A stretch of 8,702 bases of DNA. Source: Anaerolineae bacterium. GTDB taxonomy: Bacteria > Chloroflexota > Anaerolineae > J102. Position 1 is the first letter of the stretch; every line of letters starts with the position of its first letter. Shown here in pieces: positions 1-5,853 of the stretch. The stretch is taken from NCBI GenBank assembly GCA_026985975.1, contig JALSPL010000423.1, forward strand, positions 1-8,702, read 5' to 3'. Under the pieces are notes generated by a model, which worked only from the letters and a program-made list of their open reading frames with translations, was not told where the DNA came from and ran no database searches. The position numbers and the translations under genes were made by a program.

Positions 1-77
1 AGATCCAGCTCATTTGGAAAGTGAACCAGGCTGAATGGAGCCTGTCAGGTCGAGATCAACGAAGACCAATCAAATAA
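1..77 (+). CDS. possible C-terminal end of an upstream gene (partial)
   Basis: From position 3 one forward frame stays open to a TAA at 75-77, reading about 24 residues and ending ...SGRDQRRPIK. The other two forward frames stop at 22-24 and 32-34. The tail has a basic, tryptophan-containing composition that could be the end of a real protein, and the sequence becomes non-coding in character straight after it. No family can be recognised from so few residues. An open frame of this length is also expected by chance, so this is only a weak call. Confidence 0.25.
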   Translation, partial: IQLIWKVNQAEWSLSGRDQRRPIK

Positions 78-126
78 CCGTCTAAAAACAAATTCCCGTT
101 TTCATCAACTCTTGGCGATTGCCGCC

Positions 127-250
127 GGCCCCCTCCCGGCCTTCCCCGCCAGCGGGGGAGGAGGTTTTCGGGCAACAAAAACTTTCCGTTGCCTTTCCCT
201 CCGGGTTTTCTGGCAATCTTCCCCCCGCTTGCGGGGGATTGAGGGGGGCC
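127..250. repeat. composite inverted repeat (REP/MITE-like, two GC hairpins)
   Basis: The ends are inverted copies: GGCCCCCTC at 127-135 and GAGGGGGGCC at 241-250, with one extra G. Each end carries its own hairpin. The first is TTCCCCG-CCAG-CGGGGGA (142-159, 7 pairs with one G-U). The second is CCCCCGC-TT-GCGGGGG (222-237). Between them, GGTTTTC(G/T)GGCAA(C/T) occurs twice as a direct repeat (163-176 and 204-217), and GGCAAC (171-176) can pair with GTTGCC (188-193). The layout resembles a bacterial intergenic palindromic repeat or a short non-autonomous element with no coding capacity. A transcriptional role, such as termination of an upstream gene, is possible, but no T-tract follows. Confidence 0.6.
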
Positions 251-364
251 ATCCCGCTGCAAGAAAGGAAAGTAATTTATAGACGCCCACTAAGCAATTA
301 CACAGCAATATCATGTTCAGGAGACGTTATCTGATGATGCTTCACACTTCGCACAGAAGACGCC

Positions 365-393
365 TCTGAACAAAAATGAAAACATGTGATAAT
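365..393 (+). promoter_or_regulatory. candidate extended -10 promoter for the F420 gene cluster
   Basis: TGTGATAAT at 385-393 contains an extended TG and a GATAAT hexamer (388-393) one base from the consensus. The -35 region is poor (TCTGAA at 365-370 with a 17-bp spacer), which is tolerated when an extended -10 is present. Transcription would start near 400, about 65 nt before the nitroreductase start. It lies in the only AT-rich block before the cluster. This is a pattern match only. Confidence 0.35.
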
Positions 394-462
394 GTGGGCG
401 TTTCAACTGCCGCCAGCTACGAAATCAAAAAAATCGACACCGACTATTTCGAAGAAACTTGA
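376..462 (+). CDS. possible 28-residue small ORF upstream of the nitroreductase
   Basis: ATG at 376 opens a frame reading MKTCDNVGVSTAASYEIKKI and then a further eight residues ending YFEET, with TGA at 460-462. That stop is only 3 nt before the nitroreductase ATG at 466, a spacing compatible with translational coupling. The composition is protein-like (acidic and charged, one Cys), but no family is recognised and no convincing Shine-Dalgarno sequence precedes it (AAAA directly upstream). It overlaps the candidate -10 element, so a transcript starting near 400 would not include its start. It could be a leader peptide, the remnant of a decayed gene, or chance. Confidence 0.2.
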   Translation: MKTCDNVGVSTAASYEIKKIDTDYFEET

Positions 463-465
463 GCG

Positions 466-1068
466 ATGAATGATATTTTTTGGCAAACGCTTTTGTCCAG
501 ACGCAGCATCCGCCGCTACCGGCCCGACCCCATCCCTCGCGAACGCATCGAGCGGGTGCTGGCCGCCGCCGTCTGGGCCCCCAGCGCCCACAACCGCCAA
601 CCCTGGCGTTTTGGCGTGGTAACCGATCCCGTCCGCAAACAGGCGCTGGCCGCAGCCATGGCCCAACGCTGGCGCCGGGACCTGAGCCGCGAGGGGTGGC
701 GCAAAGCGGACATCGAGGCCAAAGTGCAGCGATCGCACCAGCGACTGACCGCCCCCCCGGTTCTGATAGTGGGCTGTCTGACCATGCAGGATATGGAACA
801 GCACGACGACGCCCGCCTGCAAACGGGCGAGCGCATCATGGCCATCCAGAGCGCGGCCCTGGCTTTGGGAAATCTCATGCTGGCCGCGCATCACGAGGGA
901 TTGGGCTCCTGCTGGCTATGCGCACCGCTATTCGCTCAGGACGAGGTGCGGGCGGCGCTGGAACTGCCCGACGATTGGGAGCCACAGGCGATCATCACCC
1001 TGGGCTGGCCCGACGAGCAGCGCACTTCAACACGTAAACCGCTGCCGGAAGTGGTTATATGGCAATAA
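466..1068 (+). CDS. nitroreductase-family protein, probable dehydro-F420-0 reductase (FbiB C-terminal-like)
   Basis: This 200-residue protein is a single nitroreductase domain. It has the phosphate/FMN-contacting RRSIRRY (12-18), the signature PSAHNRQPW (39-47), the dimer-helix region AIQSAALALGNLMLAAHHEG (126-145) followed by LGSCW, and the closing strand AIITLGWP (175-182). Its length matches the C-terminal domain of mycobacterial FbiB, which binds FMN and reduces dehydro-F420-0 made from phosphoenolpyruvate. The gene overlaps cofD by 10 bp, which strongly suggests a role in F420 synthesis rather than general nitroaromatic reduction. There is no fused CofE ligase domain; the ligase must be encoded elsewhere. 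ATG 466 is the only sensible start, though its Shine-Dalgarno sequence is weak. The family call is firm; the exact substrate is inferred from the neighbourhood. Confidence 0.85.
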   Translation: MNDIFWQTLLSRRSIRRYRPDPIPRERIERVLAAAVWAPSAHNRQPWRFGVVTDPVRKQALAAAMAQRWRRDLSREGWRKADIEAKVQRSHQRLTAPPVLIVGCLTMQDMEQHDDARLQTGERIMAIQSAALALGNLMLAAHHEGLGSCWLCAPLFAQDEVRAALELPDDWEPQAIITLGWPDEQRTSTRKPLPEVVIWQ

Positions 1069-2042
1069 ACAGCGCGCGATCTTCAGTGTTCGGTGGACGG
1101 GTGGCGGCGCTGGCCGGCGGCGTGGGCGGCGCCAAACTGGCCCATGGCCTGGCGCAGCTTCTGACACCCGAACAGCTCACTATCATCGTTAACACCGGCG
1201 ACGATTTCGAACATCTGGGCCTGACCATCTGCCCGGATATCGACACCGTGCTCTACAACCTGGCCGAGGTGAACAATCCCGCCTTTGGCTGGGGCCGGGC
1301 CGACGAGAGCTTCCACGTGCTGGAGGAGACAAAGCGGCTGGGACATGACGCCTGGTTCATGCTGGGGGATAAGGACATCGCCCTGCACCTGCTGCGGCGG
1401 GCCATGCTGGACGCAGGCATGACGCTGACCGAGGTCATTTACGAGCTGGCCCGGCGACTGGGGGTGACGCACCCCGTGCTGCCCATGTCCGACCAGCCGG
1501 TGCGCACCATGATCCGCACGCCCGAAGGAGAAATGCCGTTCCAGGAGTATTTTGTGCATCGTCGCACCAAGCCGGTGATGCTGGGAATGCGGCTGGCGGG
1601 GTTGGCCGAGGCCCGGCCCACCGCACAAGTGCGCGCCGCCCTGGACGAGGCCGATGCGGTCATATTCTGCCCATCCAACCCCTTCGTCAGCATCGGGCCC
1701 ATCCTGGCCCTGCCCGGGGTGCGAGAGCGCATCGCCCGCATCCCCACCCTGGTCATCAGCCCCATCATCGGCGGCCGGGCCTTGAAAGGGCCCGCGGCCA
1801 AAATGATGCAGGAGCAAGGACTGGAAGTCAGCGCTCTGGGCGTGGCCCGGCATTACGCGGGCCTGGTGGACGGCTTTGTGCTGGATAACGTCGACGCGGG
1901 CCTGGCCGATGCAGTGCGGGCGTTGGGCGTTACCCCCTTCGTGACAAATGCGATCATGCGCGACCGGGCGGATCGGCGGCGGCTGGCCGTGGAGGCGCTG
2001 GGATTTGTGAAGAGATTGACGGGGGCTGCTGGTGCAAAGTAA
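1059..2042 (+). CDS. cofD: 2-phospho-L-lactate transferase CofD (FbiA-type)
   Basis: CofD transfers the phospho-lactyl or phospho-enolpyruvyl group from its GDP/GMP-activated form to Fo, producing F420-0 or dehydro-F420-0 in the cytoplasm. The 327 residues show the family features in order: glycine-rich LAGGVGGAKLAHGL (18-31), NTGDDFEHLGLTICPD (45-60) leading into DTVLYNLA, LGDKD (102-106), FQEYFVHRR (161-169), CPSNPFVSIGPIL (204-216) and SPIIGGRALKGPAAKMM (234-250). The length is typical. ATG 1059 lies inside the nitroreductase end and has a good Shine-Dalgarno (GGAAG 1047-1051, 7-nt spacing). It gives about 14 extra residues before the canonical beginning; GTG 1101 would start right at the conserved VAALAGG. 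The extra N-terminus contains a 13-bp repeat also found after the gene. Identification is firm. Confidence 0.95.
   Translation: MAINSARSSVFGGRVAALAGGVGGAKLAHGLAQLLTPEQLTIIVNTGDDFEHLGLTICPDIDTVLYNLAEVNNPAFGWGRADESFHVLEETKRLGHDAWFMLGDKDIALHLLRRAMLDAGMTLTEVIYELARRLGVTHPVLPMSDQPVRTMIRTPEGEMPFQEYFVHRRTKPVMLGMRLAGLAEARPTAQVRAALDEADAVIFCPSNPFVSIGPILALPGVRERIARIPTLVISPIIGGRALKGPAAKMMQEQGLEVSALGVARHYAGLVDGFVLDNVDAGLADAVRALGVTPFVTNAIMRDRADRRRLAVEALGFVKRLTGAAGAK
1082..1094 (+). repeat. 13-bp repeat copy inside the 5' end of cofD
   Basis: TTCAGTGTTCGGT here is identical to 2049-2061, downstream of the same gene. This copy encodes part of the non-conserved N-terminal extension of CofD. Confidence 0.5.
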
Positions 2043-2068
2043 CCGGTTTTCAGTGTTCGGTTTTCAGG
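2043..2068 (+). repeat. short direct repeats between cofD and the sulfotransferase
   Basis: CGGTTTTCAG occurs in full at 2058-2067, and its last nine bases, GGTTTTCAG, also occur at 2045-2053, giving a 14-bp period. The stretch 2049-2061 also repeats the 13-mer TTCAGTGTTCGGT seen at 1082-1094. The 57-bp gap between cofD and the sulfotransferase ATG is the largest within this otherwise tightly packed unit, and these repeats fill almost half of it. Confidence 0.5.
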
Positions 2069-2099
2069 ATGCAGACCTCAGTATACAGTGGGGGTGCGC

Positions 2100-3137
2100 A
2101 TGAAAGCGAAACGGATCGCGAAACGAATGACAGAACGCTCAGGCGCTGTCAGAGAGGCGGTGAAACAGACCTGGGTGGAAGGACGACGTCTGGGGGAGCG
2201 AGCGAAGTTTGCGATTTCAGGCCCGCCCTCAGCATCCGCTTCCTGGCTGCTGGCTTCCTCCGGACGCAGCGGCTCCACCTGGCTGGGGGACATGCTGGCG
2301 GCGACGCCGGGAACACAACAGATCTTCGAGCCGCTGGATCCGCGCAATTCAGAGACTTATCGCCAGTTGATGGCCTGGCCGCCGGATCTGACGCCTTCAG
2401 CATTCAAGCGCAAATATCTGCGGCCCGATGCGGACGCTCCCGAATGGGCCGCTTTCTGGGAGGACGCGCTGCGGGGTCGTATCCGCACCTATCTCACCGA
2501 CTACGCCCGCACCAGTTTCTTGCCCCAGCGTTTTCTGACCAAGGTCATCCGGGCGAACATGATGCTGGGATTCGTGGCGAAGCGGTTTCACCCTCGCATC
2601 ATCTTCCTCATGCGGCATCCCGCCGCGGTCGTCAACTCCATGTTTTATCGCGTCAAGGCGACATGGCCCGCGAACGCGCGCGACCTGCTGGCCCAGGAGA
2701 AGCTGGTGGCGGATTATCTACGGCCCTGGGTGGGAGAGATTGAGCGGATTTCGGATGGTTTCGAGGCGCTGGCCGTGTGGTGGGCGGTGGAAAATCGGGT
2801 GGCGCTGACTCAGTTGGCCGACCAGAGTCACTATCTCATTTTTTACGAGCATCTGGCATTGCGGCCCCATGAAGAGACGGCCCGACTGCTGCACTGGCTG
2901 GAGATGGACGAAAACGCCGTGCCCGAGGCGTTATTACACCAATACAGCCGCATGACCAGCGAGAAACAGCGACACAGCGGCGAAACGGATGTGATGAGGC
3001 GACTGACAGCCTGGAAACAGGAGCTCTCGCCCGCGGAGCAGGCGCTGGCGTTGAAATGGGCGCGGCGGTTGCAGATTCCCTATTATGGGGAAGACGCTTT
3101 GCCCCGGGCCAAATCGGGCCCGCGAGGCGGCGCATGA
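2100..3137 (+). CDS. PAPS-dependent sulfotransferase family protein
   Basis: Sulfotransferases move a sulfuryl group from 3'-phosphoadenosine-5'-phosphosulfate (PAPS) to a hydroxyl or amine. The 345-residue protein has the P-loop-like 5'-phosphosulfate motif SSGRSGSTWL (53-62) at the start of the fold. The 3'-phosphate-binding strand and helix IIFLMRHPAAVVNSMFYR (167-184) carry the expected Arg172 and Ser180, and YLIFYEHLALRPHEET (245-260) is typical of the C-terminal half. About 45 basic, non-conserved residues precede the fold. ATG 2100 is preferred because GGGGG lies 5 nt upstream; in-frame GTG 2088 would add four residues but lacks a ribosome site. Its stop overlaps the cofC start (ATGA, 3134-3137), so the two are probably translationally coupled. 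The acceptor is unknown; F420, a lipid, a glycan or a protein are all possible. Confidence 0.85.
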   Translation: MKAKRIAKRMTERSGAVREAVKQTWVEGRRLGERAKFAISGPPSASASWLLASSGRSGSTWLGDMLAATPGTQQIFEPLDPRNSETYRQLMAWPPDLTPSAFKRKYLRPDADAPEWAAFWEDALRGRIRTYLTDYARTSFLPQRFLTKVIRANMMLGFVAKRFHPRIIFLMRHPAAVVNSMFYRVKATWPANARDLLAQEKLVADYLRPWVGEIERISDGFEALAVWWAVENRVALTQLADQSHYLIFYEHLALRPHEETARLLHWLEMDENAVPEALLHQYSRMTSEKQRHSGETDVMRRLTAWKQELSPAEQALALKWARRLQIPYYGEDALPRAKSGPRGGA

Positions 3138-3736
3138 AGCTCGCCGTGGCGATTCCCATGAAACCCCTGGCGCGGGCCAAGGCGCGTCTGCGCCCGAGCC
3201 TGGACGACGCGCCCCGCCAAAAGCTGGCAGCGGACATGCTGCGGCATGTCCTGACCGCGGTGGCGACCAGTTGCGTCGCCGAGACGTGCGGCGTCGTCTC
3301 AGCCGACCCCGCCGCTCTGGCCCTGGCCGCAGAACTCGGCTGCGAAGCCATTGTCGAATCCGCGCCCGCTGGATACAACCAGGCGGCCATCCGGGCCAGC
3401 TCCTGGGCGCAAGCCCGCCGCTGCGACGCCCTCCTTATCCTGCCCGCCGACCTGCCCCTGCTCACGCCCGGCGATATCCGCGCCATGGCCCGCCTGGCCG
3501 AATCGCATCGAAAAACCATGGTCATCGCCCCGGACGCCCGCGAGGCCGGCACCAACGCCCTGCTCCTGCGCCCCCCGCACATTCTGAATCCGGCCTTCGG
3601 GCCGGGAAGCTTTTCCCGGCATCTACGCCTGGCCCGTATTGCCAGGATATCAACGCTCATCTATCATTCCGCCACTATCGCCCAGGACATCGACTGGCCT
3701 GAAGACTTTCATCAGTTCAAGAGAGGACATTCATGA
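3134..3736 (+). CDS. cofC: 2-phospho-L-lactate (or phosphoenolpyruvate) guanylyltransferase CofC
   Basis: CofC condenses GTP with 2-phospholactate, phosphoenolpyruvate or a related phospho-acid to form the unstable donor used by CofD. The 200-residue nucleotidyltransferase shows IPMKPLARAKARL (7-19) with the phosphate-binding lysines, GYNQA (80-84), LPADLPLL (103-110) with the metal-binding Asp, APDAREAGTNALLLRPP (132-148), FGPGSFSRHL (155-164) and DIDWPEDF (185-192). ATG 3134 is chosen because MKLAVAIPMK is the canonical beginning and GAGG (3124-3127) lies 6 nt upstream. Both ends are ATGA overlaps, with the sulfotransferase and with the secreted protein. Small departures from the usual family pattern are Tyr in GYNQA (often Leu) and Trp188 in the final DxDTPxDL-like motif (often Thr). 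Which phospho-acid it uses cannot be read from the sequence; the adjacent FbiB-like reductase favours phosphoenolpyruvate. Confidence 0.93.
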   Translation: MKLAVAIPMKPLARAKARLRPSLDDAPRQKLAADMLRHVLTAVATSCVAETCGVVSADPAALALAAELGCEAIVESAPAGYNQAAIRASSWAQARRCDALLILPADLPLLTPGDIRAMARLAESHRKTMVIAPDAREAGTNALLLRPPHILNPAFGPGSFSRHLRLARIARISTLIYHSATIAQDIDWPEDFHQFKRGHS

Positions 3737-5739
3737 TCCGGCATCCATTTCCAAAACAGTCTCCCATCTGGCTTCTCGTGACTTTTCTTTTGATAGCGGG
3801 GACCTTTCTGGCGGGGACAGAAGCAAGCCAGGCGCAGGAAGGAAAAGCGCACGACATCGTTCTGAAAAACCCGGTAGTCAGCGGGCCTTACCTCCCTGTC
3901 GATACGACCGGCCTGCCCCCGGCGCCCGCTTTGAACCCCGAACGCATGACTGAGCTCATCGTCAGGGGAGCCAAACCCCTGCCCGGGCATAAGCCAGCGC
4001 TGGATATCAGCACCGGGCGAACAGCCAACGTACAGTCCTGGCTGAGCCCCAACATCATGCCCGGCGCACTGACCAACTGGGAAGGCATCGCCCATACAGG
4101 CGTGCTGCCTCCCGACGCCAACGGGCAAGTCGGGCCGAACCATTATGTTCAGGTTGTGAATTCCTCCCCCGGCACGCAGGTGCGCATCTGGGATAAATCG
4201 GGGACGCAGCTCTACGACTTCGGCTTGCAAGACCTGTGGCCATCCAGCGACACTTGCAACCAGGACGCTTATGGCGATCCGGTCGCGCTCTACGACCAAA
4301 TTGCCGATCGCTGGGTGCTGACCCAATTCGCCCTGCCCGATCCTCCTTACTACGAATGCTTCGCCGTCTCTAAAACCGGCGCGCCCACCAACGACCCCAA
4401 TGATTGGCATCTTTACAGCTTCAAAGTTCATGACACAAAAATGAACGATTATCCCAAGCTGGGCGTGTGGCCCGACGGTTACTACATGTCGGTCAATCAA
4501 TTCAACGCAGATGACAGTTGGGGCGGAGCGGGCGTCTTCGTCTTCGATCGCGACGCCATGCTCAACGGAAACAGCGCCACCTTCCAATACTTCGACGTGG
4601 CGGACATAAACATCAACTACGGCGGCTTGCTCCCCAGCAATCTCATGGGCGCCACCCTGCCGCCCACGGGCGCCCCCAATTATTTCATGGCGGTGGACAT
4701 GAACTGGAGCGGCTCCGATGACGTTCTGCACATCTTCGAGTTTCACACCGACTGGAACGACCCGAACAACTCATCCTTCACCTTTGTCAAAGACCTGGTG
4801 GTCGATCCCTTCAACTGGAACTTCGATGGCTCTGGCGGCTCCCGGGACAACTGGGATATCCCCCAGCCCGACACCAACGTCGAGCTGGACTCGCTCTCGG
4901 ACCGCCTGATGATGCACCTCTGGTATCGCAACTACGGCGATCACGAATCCCTGGTCGTGAACCACACCGTCAACGTAGGCAGCGGCTCCGACCACGCCGG
5001 CGTCCGCTGGTATGAAATCCGCGGGGGAACGGTGGACGCGACCCTGGCCGACGCCGCCATCTATCAACAAGGAACGTACGCCCCCGATGCTGATAACCGT
5101 TGGATGGGCAGCGTCGCCATGGACAGGGTGGGGAATCTGGCCGTCGGCTTCAGCGTTTCCAGCAACACCGTCTACCCCGGCATCCGCTACGCCGGACGAT
5201 TGGCGGGCGACCCATTGGGAGAACTCTCTCAGGGCGAGGCCGAAATCATCGCTGGCGGCGGCGGCCAGACCCATGACGCCGCCCGCTGGGGCGATTATAG
5301 CTCTCTCACCGTGGATCCGGCGGACGACTGCACATTCTGGTTTACCACCGAATATATGCAGACAACCAGCAGCGCCGGTTGGCAAACCCGGGTCGGCTCC
5401 TTCAAATTCGATAATTGTTGTGGCGGCAGCATCTCCGATGTGGACGGGCTGAGCAACAGCAAATCGGGCAATGACGTTATCATCGCCTGGGCGGACGCCG
5501 CTGGCGCATCTGGATACAAAATCTACCGCTCCACCGAACCTTATTTCACCCCTGATGACGCCGCAAACTACATGGACACCGTCATTGCAACCACTTACAC
5601 CGACTCGAATGCAGTCGGAGATTCCGGCATCAATTATTATTACAAAGTCCGGGGCGTCGACGCCTGCCCGCCCGCCGACGCCAACTACACCCAACGCGTT
5701 GGCGAATTCGATTTCAGCTTGACGCCAGGCCTGAATTAA
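3733..5739 (+). CDS. secreted protein with C-terminal fibronectin-III-like domain
   Basis: This 668-residue protein starts with a Sec signal peptide: basic start, hydrophobic stretch IWLLVTFLLIAGTFLAG (12-28), and likely cleavage near ASQA/QE (about 32-36). The main region (about 115-560) resembles a widespread family of uncharacterised bacterial secreted proteins. Its marks include GVLPPDANGQVGPNHYVQVV (123-142), MNDYPKLGVWPDGYYMSVNQ (237-256), WMGSVAMDRVGNLAVGFSVS (457-476) and WGDYSSLTVDPADDCTFWF (519-537). Repeated aromatic beta-strand segments suggest a beta-propeller-like fold. Residues about 564-658 form a fibronectin-III-like beta-sandwich (VIIAWADAAGASGYKIYRST, then NYYYKVRGVD). No C-terminal membrane anchor or sorting motif is seen, so it is probably released or held non-covalently. 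The ATG overlaps the cofC stop (3733-3736) and has AGAGGA 5 nt upstream. No enzymatic motif was recognised; function unknown. Confidence 0.8.
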   Translation: MIRHPFPKQSPIWLLVTFLLIAGTFLAGTEASQAQEGKAHDIVLKNPVVSGPYLPVDTTGLPPAPALNPERMTELIVRGAKPLPGHKPALDISTGRTANVQSWLSPNIMPGALTNWEGIAHTGVLPPDANGQVGPNHYVQVVNSSPGTQVRIWDKSGTQLYDFGLQDLWPSSDTCNQDAYGDPVALYDQIADRWVLTQFALPDPPYYECFAVSKTGAPTNDPNDWHLYSFKVHDTKMNDYPKLGVWPDGYYMSVNQFNADDSWGGAGVFVFDRDAMLNGNSATFQYFDVADININYGGLLPSNLMGATLPPTGAPNYFMAVDMNWSGSDDVLHIFEFHTDWNDPNNSSFTFVKDLVVDPFNWNFDGSGGSRDNWDIPQPDTNVELDSLSDRLMMHLWYRNYGDHESLVVNHTVNVGSGSDHAGVRWYEIRGGTVDATLADAAIYQQGTYAPDADNRWMGSVAMDRVGNLAVGFSVSSNTVYPGIRYAGRLAGDPLGELSQGEAEIIAGGGGQTHDAARWGDYSSLTVDPADDCTFWFTTEYMQTTSSAGWQTRVGSFKFDNCCGGSISDVDGLSNSKSGNDVIIAWADAAGASGYKIYRSTEPYFTPDDAANYMDTVIATTYTDSNAVGDSGINYYYKVRGVDACPPADANYTQRVGEFDFSLTPGLN

Positions 5740-5760
5740 CGCCCGCAACCTTTGGCTGAT

Positions 5761-5788
5761 AGAGGCGGCCATCACGGTCGCCTCTTTT
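5761..5788 (+). terminator. rho-independent terminator after the F420/secreted-protein unit
   Basis: AGAGGCGGCC (5761-5770) pairs with GGTCGCCTCT (5776-5785) in a 10-bp stem with one G-U pair and a five-base loop (ATCAC). The stem runs into TTTT, and a second TTTT follows five bases later. It begins 21 nt after the TAA of the secreted protein, a classic position for ending that transcription unit. Confidence 0.88.
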
Positions 5789-5815
5789 GCCTTTTGGAAG
5801 ATGAATGCGTACGAT
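5787..5815 (+). promoter_or_regulatory. candidate sigma-70 promoter for the amidohydrolase
   Basis: TTGCCT (5787-5792) and TACGAT (5810-5815) each match four of six consensus bases and are separated by 17 bp. Transcription would start near 5822, giving a leader of about 32 nt. The -35 element overlaps the T-tract of the preceding terminator. This is a moderate match only, but a promoter is needed here because the terminator separates this gene from the upstream unit. Confidence 0.35.
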
Positions 5816-5853
5816 TAGAACATCCTCTTTCGCATCATTCCCGAATTCTGCCC

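Larger units (their letters stand above)
78..465. other. intergenic region with hairpin repeat, weak promoter and small ORF
   Basis: This 388-bp stretch before the first complete gene has no long protein-like frame on either strand. Its left half contains the GC-rich composite repeat at 127-250. Its right half is noticeably AT-richer and contains a candidate extended -10 promoter near 385-393 and a 28-codon ORF at 376-462. No tRNA, rRNA or recognisable riboswitch was seen. Confidence 0.6.

Noticed and set aside
282..402. Inverted pair GACGCCCAC (282-290) and GTGGGCGTT (394-402)
   Set aside because: Eight of nine bases match but the arms are over 100 bp apart with no supporting intermediate pairing. 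This is likely chance.
3056..3133. Upstream start for cofC giving 26 more residues
   Set aside because: The extra residues are out of family and lie wholly inside the sulfotransferase. ATG 3134 has a ribosome site and the canonical N-terminus.
2836..3660. 274-codon minus-strand open frame opposite the sulfotransferase end and cofC
   Set aside because: It is rich in Arg, Ala and Ser as expected for a GC-rich shadow frame, and it lies antisense to two well-identified genes.
3712..4746. 344-codon open frame on the minus strand opposite the secreted protein
   Set aside because: It is antisense to a gene with a signal peptide and clear family motifs. Its translation is low in complexity and has no recognisable domain; it arises from GC-rich codon bias.
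4771..5775. 334-codon minus-strand open frame opposite the C-terminal half of the secreted protein
   Set aside because: It is rich in Gly, Val, Ala and Asp with no motif, overlaps the terminator hairpin, and mirrors the plus-strand coding frame.
5752..5853. Upstream extension of the amidohydrolase frame
   Set aside because: It would translate through the terminator hairpin and add residues without family resemblance. The conserved start MIDLILHDARIYT begins at 5854.
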